Below, piece after piece: positions 15,899-24,314 of a stretch of DNA of 32,136 nucleotides. The DNA lies in assembly GCA_016844945.1 (NCBI GenBank), contig JAERTJ010000072.1, forward strand, positions 1 to 32,136, read 5' to 3'. How positions within the stretch are numbered: position 1 is the first letter of the stretch; each line of letters starts with the position of its first letter. The DNA is from Fidelibacterota bacterium (lineage in GTDB: Bacteria; Fidelibacterota; UBA8477; JABMPR01). The notes beneath the pieces were generated by a model, which saw only the letters and a program-made list of their open reading frames with translations, did no database searches and was not told where the DNA came from. Both the position numbers and the translations under genes were made by a program.

Positions 15899-16576
15899 TC
15901 ATACGTGAATGAGCTCCCCATTTGATGATCCCTCAATAAGCATCTTAATTTTTTCTGCTATCACCAGGGGTGAAACCCAGGTTGAGAAATCTGCATCTGG
16001 CATGGCAGCTCGATTTTTAGGGGTATCAATTGTACGGGGCAGAATTGCATTACAACTGATTTCACCACTGAGTTCTGAAGCACAGGCTCTCGTGAGTGTA
16101 TGAACCGCTGATTTGCTGACTAAATAGGGTGCAGCCATTGCCATGTTCGTCTCAACGGCGGCTGATCCAAAGTTGATCAAACGCCCCTGCTGAAATTTTT
16201 TAAAATGAGGCAAAATAGCCTGAGTTGAATAAAGCGCTGTCTTAAAATTTATATCTAGCATACGCTCCCAGTTACGATGATCAAAGTCTTCCACTGTTTG
16301 GCCCATGTCGAAACCACCAATGATATTAATCCAGACATGAATCTGTCCGACCCTGGAGATAATCTCACCTATAGCAACTTGAAGTGATTCGGAATTTAGA
16401 GGATCCATTTCAACAAGAAACTCATGGGCTGAGACAGGACGCAAAGGTTGGGATGGATTCCCTGGCCGGGTCGTTCCAAACACGGTGACTCCCTTCCTCA
16501 GAAGTGTGTCGGCGACTCCTCTGGCAGTATCACCTGTGATACCTGTGATAACACAATGAATAGATTTTATATCCAT
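15899..16576 (-). CDS. SDR-family protein of the ergothioneine operon
   Basis: A 225-residue short-chain dehydrogenase. The nucleotide motif is TGITGDTARG (11-20), a variant of TGxxxGxG. INIIGG (84-88) stands where NNAG normally is. Ser138 in NFGSAA and Tyr151/Lys155 in YLVSK complete the catalytic set. The ATG at 16576 is preceded by AAGGAAAG; the frame extends to 16624 without a better start. Its stop region overlaps or nearly touches egtB, so it is the first gene of SDR-egtB-egtD-DUF427. An SDR is not part of known ergothioneine routes; it could act on a by-product or on the final compound. Substrate unknown. Confidence 0.88.
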   Translation of the reverse strand: MDIKSIHCVITGITGDTARGVADTLLRKGVTVFGTTRPGNPSQPLRPVSAHEFLVEMDPLNSESLQVAIGEIISRVGQIHVWINIIGGFDMGQTVEDFDHRNWERMLDINFKTALYSTQAILPHFKKFQQGRLINFGSAAVETNMAMAAPYLVSKSAVHTLTRACASELSGEISCNAILPRTIDTPKNRAAMPDADFSTWVSPLVIAEKIKMLIEGSSNGELIHV

Positions 16577-16620
16577 AAATACTTTCCTTGAGCAAGAATT
16601 AGGTTTGGAAATTAACCGCG

Positions 16621-16651
16621 CCACCCTGATATAATATCAAAAACAGGGTGG
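16621..16651 (-). other. Hairpin between yceI-like gene and egt operon
   Basis: CCACCCTG (16621-16628) and CAGGGTGG (16644-16651) can form a perfect 8-bp stem. There is no T-tract after it on the minus strand. It lies between the YceI-protein stop and the SDR start, so it could be a weak terminator or an RNA processing or attenuation site. Confidence 0.5.
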
Positions 16652-16682
16652 CGAACCGGCTTTCGGAAAAGGGCAGGGGAGA

Positions 16683-17225
16683 TCAATCTAGGAATTGAAC
16701 TTCCAGCACGAGATCAACCTTATCAAGCACTTTCATGGGACCAAATCCTACCAGGGGTAAATCAAAATCAGTTGGGATGATCTGAAAGTTACCTATTGCC
16801 TTCCATTTGCCAGCTGATTGGTCTAATCTAAGGTTGAATGTATAGGGCTTGGTGACTCCATTTACCTGTAGTTCACCAGGAAGTGCAATATCACCAGCTT
16901 GCAATTGAGGCATAAATATTTTAGAGCTAAAGGTGATCAGCGGATGCTTTTTTCTATCTAGAACTGACATACGCATATGGGAGTCACGCATGGCATTACC
17001 TGTATGGAGGTCATTGACAGACACCTCCACGGAAATGCTTCTATTTCCAGAAGTGTCAGTCTCACTAACCTGAATGGTAAAGATTTCTGCTTCAACGGGG
17101 AAATCATGAGACCTGGCGTGTCCTGAACCAGCAAGACTTCCATCTGCTTCAGTGATGATAATGTTTGACCAGACGAAAAGGGGTGTAAGAGCAATGAGTG
17201 ATATGATGATATTTTTAAGTTTCAA
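16683..17225 (-). CDS. YceI-family periplasmic protein
   Basis: A 180-residue exported protein with a signal peptide (about 1-19, ending near FVWS). The remainder fits the YceI lipocalin-like barrel that binds polyisoprenoids or similar lipids in the periplasm. The family segment around MRDSHMR (about residues 79-85), then ITFSSK, the GELQVNGVTKPYTFNL strand pair, and DFDLPLVGFG near the C terminus are characteristic. A GGAG site precedes the ATG. It is transcribed divergently from the lipoprotein gene at 17395 across 169 bp. Ligand unknown. Confidence 0.88.
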   Translation of the reverse strand: MKLKNIIISLIALTPLFVWSNIIITEADGSLAGSGHARSHDFPVEAEIFTIQVSETDTSGNRSISVEVSVNDLHTGNAMRDSHMRMSVLDRKKHPLITFSSKIFMPQLQAGDIALPGELQVNGVTKPYTFNLRLDQSAGKWKAIGNFQIIPTDFDLPLVGFGPMKVLDKVDLVLEVQFLD

Positions 17226-17394
17226 TGTTAACTCCTTTCAATGAGTTCTAAATTCTGCCATGAGAATAGTCTCAGTCAGGTATCCTTACTGTCATGGAAG
17301 TGACAAAAGCTCTATCCATGATGATGAGAGAGCTAATTCGATTGTTATTGCATGTCATCTACATAAAAATAGTTTTTAGCTGGAAGCAATTCAT

Positions 17395-18294
17395 ATGCGC
17401 TCAAGACAATTAAAGACATCAATCAATTCAGCCCTATGGGTCGTTCTGTGCTTTCTCCTTGTGAGCTGTGAGGAAGAAGCACCAGATTATACCACAGAGC
17501 TAATCGGCAGTTATATCGTAGACTATTCCATTATTGATGGATCTTCTACAGATTATAGTGCTATGCCACTGGAGGAAACCAGATTTGTTGTCATCTCCAG
17601 CAGCAGTTTCACCGAGTATGCAAATTTTGAAAACCTATGTGACACAAATTCTGTTACACAGGCTAAGGTTATCACTGATGTAACAGACACCCTGATCTAT
17701 TTTGATGACGGAACCCACAGGTTCTACGCCCTGTCAGATGACGGACTTATACTCACTTACGAGGATGATCAATACACACTATCTTACTATAGCGGTACCA
17801 TTCCACCTACTGTCTGGGGTGACCCGAGCTTGCTGACTAACGATGTATACGAACCAGACAATTCGTTTGTAGAAGCGACGAGTATATCCGCAGCAGGTTC
17901 CAGCCAGGAGCATTATCAGGCAGTGTGTGATGATGAAGATTATTTTAAGTTTGATGCGCTGGGGGGAACTATATATATCATTGATGTGTCTGCGAAAGGG
18001 AGTCCTGAGCTGGATTTAACCCTGACACTTTTTACAGCCGAAGGTGACACCGTTGCTTTTAACGATGACAGAGACTCAAACGATCTTGATCCAGAACTGG
18101 AGTGGCTGTGCGACGAGGATGGTGAGTATTATTTTGTCGTGAAGAAATACTGGGACTACTTAAATCCAGGTGATTCAACAGATGACGCTCCAGGCACTTA
18201 CACCGCAACTGTGGATGTTACCAAGGAGTTATCGCGATCTTCTAATCCACAACACCCCAAAATCAGCAAAGCAAAATCATTATTCCCAAGATAG
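17395..18294 (+). CDS. Lipoprotein with PPC-type C-terminal domain
   Basis: A 299-residue lipoprotein. The N-terminal hydrophobic segment ends in LLVSC with Cys25 as the lipidation site, followed by EEE. Residues about 33-135 form a beta-rich domain that resembles lipocalin-like lipoproteins but which I cannot name. Residues about 150-277 fit the bacterial pre-peptidase C-terminal (PPC) beta sandwich: VYEPDNSFVEAT at the start, DEDYFKFDA, LDLTLTLFTAEGDT, and GEYYFVV near the end. PPC domains usually accompany secreted enzymes; no catalytic domain is seen here. GGAAG lies upstream of the ATG. Function unknown. Confidence 0.8.
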   Translation: MRSRQLKTSINSALWVVLCFLLVSCEEEAPDYTTELIGSYIVDYSIIDGSSTDYSAMPLEETRFVVISSSSFTEYANFENLCDTNSVTQAKVITDVTDTLIYFDDGTHRFYALSDDGLILTYEDDQYTLSYYSGTIPPTVWGDPSLLTNDVYEPDNSFVEATSISAAGSSQEHYQAVCDDEDYFKFDALGGTIYIIDVSAKGSPELDLTLTLFTAEGDTVAFNDDRDSNDLDPELEWLCDEDGEYYFVVKKYWDYLNPGDSTDDAPGTYTATVDVTKELSRSSNPQHPKISKAKSLFPR

Positions 18295-18407
18295 TGTACG
18301 TCAGTCGAGTGAATTACTTTTACGTCTGAAGTTTAGAGGGTTTTCCCAATCAATGGACCTGAATATGAACCCTTGCCAATCGATGTTCACTCAACTATAG
18401 TAAACTC

Positions 18408-18425
18408 TTTGTCAATTGTGACAAA
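18408..18425. promoter_or_regulatory. Operator-like palindrome upstream of RND genes
   Basis: TTTGTCA (18408-18414) and TGACAAA (18419-18425) are perfect 7-bp inverted arms around ATTG. A related pair, TGTCA/TGACA followed by AAAA, lies at 17290-17305 upstream of the lipoprotein gene with a 6-bp centre. A larger imperfect inverted repeat, TGTCATG/CATGACA, spans 18454-18500. These are candidate repressor sites; the regulator is not identified. Confidence 0.4.
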
Positions 18426-18436
18426 AAAGGATTATT

Positions 18437-18571
18437 GTGAATGAGAGGGTCGGTGTCATGAGCACAATCATGGGGTGGATTATTCATGATGAGCATGACA
18501 TAAAATGTGCCCAGCTTCAGAGCTATAAAATCAGGAAATGCACCTATTCAGAGTGTAGAGGGTATATATGA
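18437..18571 (+). CDS. Possible 44-residue ORF coupled to RND adaptor
   Basis: A GTG at 18437 with AAAAGGA seven bases before it opens a 44-codon frame. It ends in TGA at 18569-18571, overlapping the adaptor's ATG as ATGA. An ATG at 18458 would give 37 residues. The peptide is hydrophilic, with three Cys and a GWIIHDEHDIKCAQ segment, and has no membrane helix. The overlap and ribosome site fit a translated leader coupled to the pump genes, but such a short frame may arise by chance. I recognise no homologue. Confidence 0.3.
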   Translation: MNERVGVMSTIMGWIIHDEHDIKCAQLQSYKIRKCTYSECRGYI

Positions 18572-19707
18572 AACGTAAAATTTTGGTGATCTCACCCATC
18601 GTACTGCTTGTTGTTGGATATCTTATTATGCAGGTGCTGCTTTCCTTTAAAGAAGATAAACCCAAACGCAGTTCTCAGGTTAGACCCCGGGTGGTTGCAA
18701 CACAGCTTGTTATACTTGGAGAGGTTCCAGCCAAGTTGACAACTTTTGGTAGTCTGGCTAGCAGTCAACCTGTGACGCTCATCAGTGAAGTGTCAGGAAC
18801 CATACAAGCTGGCGATATTCCATTTCAATCTTCACAATCCTTTAAAAAGGGTGACCTGCTACTCAGGATTGATGACCGTCAGATCAAGTTGGAATTAAAT
18901 AGCACCAAGAGTGATCTCCTAACAGCCCTGGCATCTCTCATGCCTGAAATTAAGGTTAGCTCTCCAGCCATATTTCAAACCTGGCAGAAGTATTTTGATT
19001 CCATCAATTTTAAAGATCCAATATCTGAACTCCCCTTTACGGATGATCAGCGTCTCAAAGCATTGCTTGCTCGTTACAATGTCTTCAAACTTTATTTTGC
19101 TGTTCAAAATCTGGAGATCAGGGCTGCCAAACATTATTTCTATGCCCCCTTTAACGGTTCTGTGATATCAACTCAGCTCCGAGAAGGAAGCACTGCTGCC
19201 CCTGGAACTCGCCTGGGAGAACTAATCAATCTGGACAAGCTGGAAGTAGAAATTCAGGTCCCTGCACAGGATGTTGGATGGATTGCAGTTGACTCTCCTG
19301 TGAAGCTTTACTCTGATGATTATGGAAATGATTGGGATGGTCATATCGACAGAATTGGAAATATTATTGATGAGCGCTCACAGTCTGTATCTGCTTTTAT
19401 CAAGCTGGATGCTACTCAGGCAGCAATGCCGTTGGCAGGTATCTTCCTCAGGGCTGATATTGAAGCACAAACCATCCCCAATGCAATGAAGGTGGGTAGA
19501 CGAGCTGTTTATGAGCAATCCTATGTCTTTATCGTTGATGGGGGTGAATTCGAAAGGCGAGAAGTAAAAATCGCTTTTGATGAAGGGGATTATTATATCA
19601 TTAATCAAGGTCTGACTCCTGGGGATACCCTGGTCACTGAATTGCTGCAGGGTGTGTCCGCAGGCATGCCTGCTCAGGCACGTGGTTATAAGGTTTCCGG
19701 GGAGTAG
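18568..19707 (+). CDS. RND efflux periplasmic adaptor (membrane fusion protein)
   Basis: A 379-residue HlyD/AcrA-type adaptor that links an RND pump to an outer-membrane channel. Residues about 5-26 form the membrane anchor or signal. The two lipoyl halves are visible around VTLISEVSGTIQAGD (about 70-84) with KKGDLLLRIDDRQ, and around YAPFNGSVISTQLREGS (about 193-209). The hairpin between them is short (about 105-185). The beta-barrel domain begins near LEVEIQVPAQDVG, and a membrane-proximal domain with VTELLQGVSAGM ends the protein. It lies 8 bp before the pump gene. No TolC-type gene is in the window. Substrate unknown. Confidence 0.93.
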   Translation: MKRKILVISPIVLLVVGYLIMQVLLSFKEDKPKRSSQVRPRVVATQLVILGEVPAKLTTFGSLASSQPVTLISEVSGTIQAGDIPFQSSQSFKKGDLLLRIDDRQIKLELNSTKSDLLTALASLMPEIKVSSPAIFQTWQKYFDSINFKDPISELPFTDDQRLKALLARYNVFKLYFAVQNLEIRAAKHYFYAPFNGSVISTQLREGSTAAPGTRLGELINLDKLEVEIQVPAQDVGWIAVDSPVKLYSDDYGNDWDGHIDRIGNIIDERSQSVSAFIKLDATQAAMPLAGIFLRADIEAQTIPNAMKVGRRAVYEQSYVFIVDGGEFERREVKIAFDEGDYYIINQGLTPGDTLVTELLQGVSAGMPAQARGYKVSGE

Positions 19708-19715
19708 GTCATTCT

Positions 19716-22700
19716 ATGAAACGAGTCATTGAGTTTTTCGCCCGATACCCTGTCTGGACCAATGTCCTACTGGTTTCCGTTTTATTGTTTGGTGGGTTAG
19801 CATTGTCTAACCTCCGGTATTCAACTTTTCCTGAAATTGCTCCCAATCGTATCATCATCCAGGTCTTGTATCCCGGTGCTTCCCCTGAAGAAGTTGAAGA
19901 AGGAGTCATTCTAAAAGTCGAAGAAAATCTCGATGGATTGGATGGTATCGAGAGGGTCACATCCGCATCGTCTGAAAACTTTGGAAATGTGAATGTAGAG
20001 ACCATTCGTGGTGCGGATATGGACAAGGTGCTTGCCGATGTAAAAAATGCCGTGGATCGCATTAACTCGTTCCCTCTGGGTGCAGAGAAACCAGTGGTTT
20101 TTGCTCAGAAATTTCGCAGCCGTGCCCTATCCATTGTGCTTTATGGTGAAACAGATTTACGAACCATGAAGATTTACGCTGAAAATCTACGTGATGATTT
20201 GATCGCCCTGCCGGAAATTTCACAGGTCGCTATTCAGGGTTACCCTGGGCTTGAGATTTCCATTGAAGTATCAGAGGCAGATTTGCGTCGCTTCCAGCTC
20301 ACATTTGATGAAATCACCCGTCGCGTTCAATCTGAGAATGTGAACCTATCAGGAGGAAAATTTGAGACTCGGGATGAGGAAATTCTCATTCGTGCTTATG
20401 GACGTGAATATACCGCAAATGAACTTGCAAATTTGGTTATCCGGGGTGAAAGCGATGGAAACCTCATCCGCCTTAAGGATGTTGCAGCAATCAAGGAGCG
20501 TTGGGCGGACTCTCCAGACAAGACCTATTATAATGGGCAAACAGCAGTAGTCCTCAACATCGAGAAAACCCGTGAAGAAAATGTGTTAGAAGTCGCCGAC
20601 CTGTCTAAACAGATGGTGGAGAAATTCAATTCCGAAAACACTGTTATCGAAGCCAAAGTTCTGGCTGACAATACCATCAGTCTGCGACAGCGATTGCAGC
20701 TTCTGGTAAACAATGGTCTTATTGGATTGGTTCTGGTAGTGCTCAGTCTAAGCTTCTTTCTAAACCTTCGAATTTCATTCTGGGTTGCAATAGGTATCCC
20801 TTTCTCATTTGCCGGGATGTTTTTGGCATTGAGTTTTGCCGGTATCACACTGAATGTGATTTCACTCTTCGGGATGATTATTGTCATCGGTATTCTGGTC
20901 GATGACGCCATCGTGGTGTCTGAAAGCATCTTTAGTGAGTTCGAAAAGGGTAAAAAGGGTGTACAGGCAGCCATTGATGGGGCCATCATTATGTTGGGAC
21001 CTGTCACGACGTCAGTGATGACGACCATTCTGGTCTTCATACCCTTCTTTTTTCTAGATGGCTTTCTGGGGCGCTTTATATGGAACCTTGCAGCCGTTGT
21101 TGTGGCTGCACTCATCTTTTCTCTGATAGAATCCTTTATGGTATTACCTGCCCATCTGGCGCATTCAAAGGGCTTGCATACCCATAGTAAGGATTCCAAG
21201 ATTCGAAAAAAGATTGAGGGGATTATTCAATTCATGACACAGCGATTATATGGCCCTTCGTTGCGTTATGCATTGAGATATAAATGGGTTACAGTGACCA
21301 CCCCCATCGTTTTTGTCTTGATTACCATCGGTTTGTTTGGGGGCGGATTTATCGGATTTACATTTTTCCCATTTATAGATGGTGACACAATGCCCATTAA
21401 TGTGAGCCTGGTCGCCGGTAGACAGGAAGCTGATGTCGATCATATATTGAAGGAAATTGAGGAGATTGTTTGGGCTGTTAATGATGAAATGAGTGCTGAA
21501 CGAGAAGATGGATTACAGTATATCCTGGGTGTTAAACGGGATATTGGTAGCAATGATTTTGGTGATGCCGGGAGTCATGCAGGTAAGTTGACCCTCCAGT
21601 TGCTGGATGGTGAATTGAGAGGCATGGACAGTTTTGTTTTTGCCAATCGGATACGCAAGGCAGTGGGACCACGCCCTGAGGCTCAAAAGATATCTTTTGG
21701 GCGAGCCAGCATGTTTGGGAAACCGGTGTCTGTGAGTTTGCTGGGAAGCAATTTAACTGAGTTGACCAAAGCTAGCGATTTACTGACAGCTGAACTCAAT
21801 CAGTTCCCAACACTTCGGGATGTTTCTCTTGGAAGCAAAGAGGGACGCCGGGAAATTGATATCACCTTGAAGCCTCTGGCTTACTCATTGGGTCTGACCT
21901 TACGTGATATTGCCGGACAGGTGCGTCAGGGATTTTTTGGACAGGAAGTACAACGGCTTCAGCGGGGGCGTGATGAAGTGAGAGTTTGGGTTCGATACTC
22001 TCCAGAGGATCGTTCATCGCTGGGTTATCTGGATCGTATGCTTATTCGAACCCGAGATGGGTCAGAATATCCATTTGGAGAACTTGCTACCTATTCGTTA
22101 AAACGTGGTATCACTTCCATCAGTCATCTGGATAAAAAAAGAGAACTTAAGGTTGAGGCTGATCTCGCAAGCGGAGATCTGGATTTACCACCCATTCTGG
22201 CTGAAATACGAGAAGAAGTAATTCCCCGTGTGCTGGCTCAGGTGCAGGGTGTAAGCGTTTCTTATGAAGGTCAATCAAGAGATCAAGCCAAAACAGGAGC
22301 TAGTTTCAGACGTACATTCCCGCTGGCATTTATGGGTATGTTTATTCTCCTGATACTGGTCTTTCGTTCATATATCCAGGCCCTGCTTATTTTTGGTCTA
22401 ATTCCTTTTGGCGTAATCGGTGCTTTCTGGGGACATGGTCTCCATGGGATTCAGGTGAACACATTATCAATCTATGGAATTTTAGCTCTTACTGGAATTA
22501 TCGTGAATGATAGTATTGTGTTGGTGGACAAGATCAACCGTAATTTGCGCGGGGGAATGAAGCTTCATCCCGCAGTCTATGATGCCGGTATCAGTCGTTT
22601 ACGTCCTATCCTTTTAACGACGTTTACCACGGCATTTGGTCTGGCACCACTCATATTTGAGACCAGCAGGCAGGCACAATTTCTAATACCTATGGCAATA

Positions 22701-22904
22701 TCAATGGCATATGGATTGGTTTTTGGAACATTCCTGATTCTGGTTGTATTGCCATCCAGCTATCTCGTGATGAATCGGGTTCGCCGGCAGTGGATGCGTC
22801 TTTATCATGGCGTGATTGTTGACCCTGAAGATGTGGAGCCTGCAATTATTGAGATGAAGGCGAACAGTGCTGATTTGGGGACACTCACACCTAAGGGTTC
22901 ATAG
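19716..22904 (+). CDS. RND-family efflux pump (HAE1/AcrB-like permease)
   Basis: A 1062-residue inner-membrane proton-driven exporter with the usual twelve-helix plan: one helix at about 11-30, a large periplasmic loop, six helices at about 330-560, a second loop, and the final group. The proton-relay pair Asp396-Asp397 is in ILVDDAIVVSES of helix 4, and the matching helix 10 region reads TGIIVNDSIVLVDKINR. YPGASPEEVEE (about 52-62) and FPEIAPNRI are typical of the Gram-negative multidrug branch rather than the heavy-metal branch. It probably forms a trimer with the upstream adaptor and an unlinked outer-membrane channel. Substrate not predictable. Confidence 0.96.
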   Translation: MKRVIEFFARYPVWTNVLLVSVLLFGGLALSNLRYSTFPEIAPNRIIIQVLYPGASPEEVEEGVILKVEENLDGLDGIERVTSASSENFGNVNVETIRGADMDKVLADVKNAVDRINSFPLGAEKPVVFAQKFRSRALSIVLYGETDLRTMKIYAENLRDDLIALPEISQVAIQGYPGLEISIEVSEADLRRFQLTFDEITRRVQSENVNLSGGKFETRDEEILIRAYGREYTANELANLVIRGESDGNLIRLKDVAAIKERWADSPDKTYYNGQTAVVLNIEKTREENVLEVADLSKQMVEKFNSENTVIEAKVLADNTISLRQRLQLLVNNGLIGLVLVVLSLSFFLNLRISFWVAIGIPFSFAGMFLALSFAGITLNVISLFGMIIVIGILVDDAIVVSESIFSEFEKGKKGVQAAIDGAIIMLGPVTTSVMTTILVFIPFFFLDGFLGRFIWNLAAVVVAALIFSLIESFMVLPAHLAHSKGLHTHSKDSKIRKKIEGIIQFMTQRLYGPSLRYALRYKWVTVTTPIVFVLITIGLFGGGFIGFTFFPFIDGDTMPINVSLVAGRQEADVDHILKEIEEIVWAVNDEMSAEREDGLQYILGVKRDIGSNDFGDAGSHAGKLTLQLLDGELRGMDSFVFANRIRKAVGPRPEAQKISFGRASMFGKPVSVSLLGSNLTELTKASDLLTAELNQFPTLRDVSLGSKEGRREIDITLKPLAYSLGLTLRDIAGQVRQGFFGQEVQRLQRGRDEVRVWVRYSPEDRSSLGYLDRMLIRTRDGSEYPFGELATYSLKRGITSISHLDKKRELKVEADLASGDLDLPPILAEIREEVIPRVLAQVQGVSVSYEGQSRDQAKTGASFRRTFPLAFMGMFILLILVFRSYIQALLIFGLIPFGVIGAFWGHGLHGIQVNTLSIYGILALTGIIVNDSIVLVDKINRNLRGGMKLHPAVYDAGISRLRPILLTTFTTAFGLAPLIFETSRQAQFLIPMAISMAYGLVFGTFLILVVLPSSYLVMNRVRRQWMRLYHGVIVDPEDVEPAIIEMKANSADLGTLTPKGS

Positions 22905-23070
22905 ATAAAAGGTTTTTGTTTTCTGGATTGAAATTTTTCAGCACTCCTTGTTCTGAATAAATCAACGAATACAATTATATAAGCGGATAATAAGGAGATA
23001 TACTAGCCTAGAAGCCCTTGTTTTTCTATAAACTTATTCTATATTTGAAAAATACCAAACACAGGATGAT

Positions 23071-23547
23071 ATGAATACTAATCAAATTAAACATGAATTT
23101 GTGAACCGTTTTGGTGATGCATATAAAGATTTTGGACTACCTGTTCTCATGGGCAGGATTGTAGGATTGATGCTCTTCACTGATGATGCCATATCGCTGG
23201 ATCGAATGACGGAAGAACTCCATGTGAGTAAAGGACCTGTGAGTCAAATCCTCAGACGCTTAAGAGACCATAACCTGGTAAAACGAATATGGGTGGGTGG
23301 TGATCGCAAGGATTATTACCAGGTCGTCGATCATGTGTTTCTCCAGGCATTTATAAATCAGGCTGAGCTCCTGCGCCGAAATCTGGTTTTGGCTAAAGAT
23401 TTCGAAAGAAAGCTAAAGCATAATTCTAATCCAGAATTGAAGCATCTTAAAAGTCGTGTGGATGAAATGGTCCAATTCAACACCCAAATGCAGGAATATC
23501 TCAACTCATTTATCACGAGTTGGCACGAGGATCATCCGGAAGTCTAA
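23071..23547 (+). CDS. GbsR/MarR-type transcriptional regulator
   Basis: A 158-residue winged-helix regulator. FGLPVLMGRIVGLMLFTDD (about 22-40) is typical of the GbsR-like branch of MarR proteins, followed by the recognition region ELHVSKGPVSQILRRLRDHN (about 50-69) and the wing VKRIWVGGDRKDYYQV. The C-terminal half is a helical dimerisation segment. An AGGATGAT site lies directly before the ATG. The 166 bp upstream is AT-rich and separates it from the RND pump. It ends 23 bp before fabG, so it heads and probably controls the acyl cluster. Its ligand is unknown. Confidence 0.85.
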   Translation: MNTNQIKHEFVNRFGDAYKDFGLPVLMGRIVGLMLFTDDAISLDRMTEELHVSKGPVSQILRRLRDHNLVKRIWVGGDRKDYYQVVDHVFLQAFINQAELLRRNLVLAKDFERKLKHNSNPELKHLKSRVDEMVQFNTQMQEYLNSFITSWHEDHPEV

Positions 23548-23570
23548 TTAAAACTATCTATGAGGGACGA

Positions 23571-24314
23571 ATGTTAAAACTGGAAAATAAAGTAGCAATA
23601 ATCACAGGAGGTGCCGCAGGCATCGGAGAGGCGACTGTTGAAAAATTTCTAGCCGAAGGTGCTATTGTCTCGGCCTGGGATGTCAATCAAGAGCTTGGAA
23701 GTCAACTTATAGAGAAATGGCAGACAGATGATAATCGTCTCGAATTTCGTGTGGTGGATGTGACCAGCGAAACGGCTGTCCATGAGGCCGTAGCATCCAT
23801 TACTGAGAAATATGGGCATATTGATGTGCTTATCAATAATGCTGGTATCACACGGGATGCAACCTTGCTCAAAATGGAAAGCGCAGACTTTGATCAGGTG
23901 ATAGATGTGAATCTTAAAGCTGTATACTTGTGTGGGCAGGAGGTAGCCAGACAAATGGTCAGTCAGGGGTCTGGAGTAATAATAAATGCCAGCTCTGTCG
24001 TAGGGCTTTACGGAAATTTTGGCCAAACCAACTATGTAGCGTCTAAAGCCGGTGTGATTGGAATGACGCAGGTATGGGCACGTGAACTGGGACGGAAGGG
24101 TGTACGCGTGAATGCTGTTGCTCCAGGTTTTATAGCAACTGAGATGGTAAAGAAGATGCCCGACAAGGTTATTGACATGATGGCAGTAAAAGCGCCTATG
24201 CAACGTATTGGAGAGCCTGCCGAAGTTGCCTCAGCATATGCATTTCTCGCATCCGATGAAGCCTCGTTTATTCATGGCACCACTCTCTCAGTTGATGGAG
24301 GGTTGATTTCCTGA
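23571..24314 (+). CDS. fabG: FabG-like 3-oxoacyl reductase (SDR)
   Basis: A 247-residue classical SDR with exactly the usual FabG/PhaB length. TGGAAGIG is at 12-19, NNAG at 89-92, catalytic Ser near 141/142, and Tyr155 and Lys159 in YVASK. NAVAPGFIATEM (181-192) and VDGGLIS at the C terminus are typical of 3-oxoacyl-ACP or acetoacetyl-CoA reductases. The ATG at 23571 has GAGGGA just upstream; an in-frame extension to 23520 would overlap the regulator gene. Its stop overlaps the next start as TGATG. With a KAS III-like enzyme next door, reduction of a 3-oxoacyl thioester is likely, but the housekeeping fabG may be elsewhere. Confidence 0.9.
   Translation: MLKLENKVAIITGGAAGIGEATVEKFLAEGAIVSAWDVNQELGSQLIEKWQTDDNRLEFRVVDVTSETAVHEAVASITEKYGHIDVLINNAGITRDATLLKMESADFDQVIDVNLKAVYLCGQEVARQMVSQGSGVIINASSVVGLYGNFGQTNYVASKAGVIGMTQVWARELGRKGVRVNAVAPGFIATEMVKKMPDKVIDMMAVKAPMQRIGEPAEVASAYAFLASDEASFIHGTTLSVDGGLIS

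Noticed and set aside
20528..21199. A 223-codon antisense frame inside the RND pump gene
   Set aside because: The plus strand encodes a clear RND permease through the same bases; the antisense product has low-complexity, unfamily-like composition.
23021..23052. TTTTTC/GAAAAA inverted repeat before the GbsR-type gene as operator
   Set aside because: Only six AT-rich bases pair at each end and the interior does not; expected by chance in this AT-rich spacer.
23649..24203. A 184-codon antisense frame inside fabG
   Set aside because: It lies entirely over a textbook SDR gene and its product shows no domain or signal.
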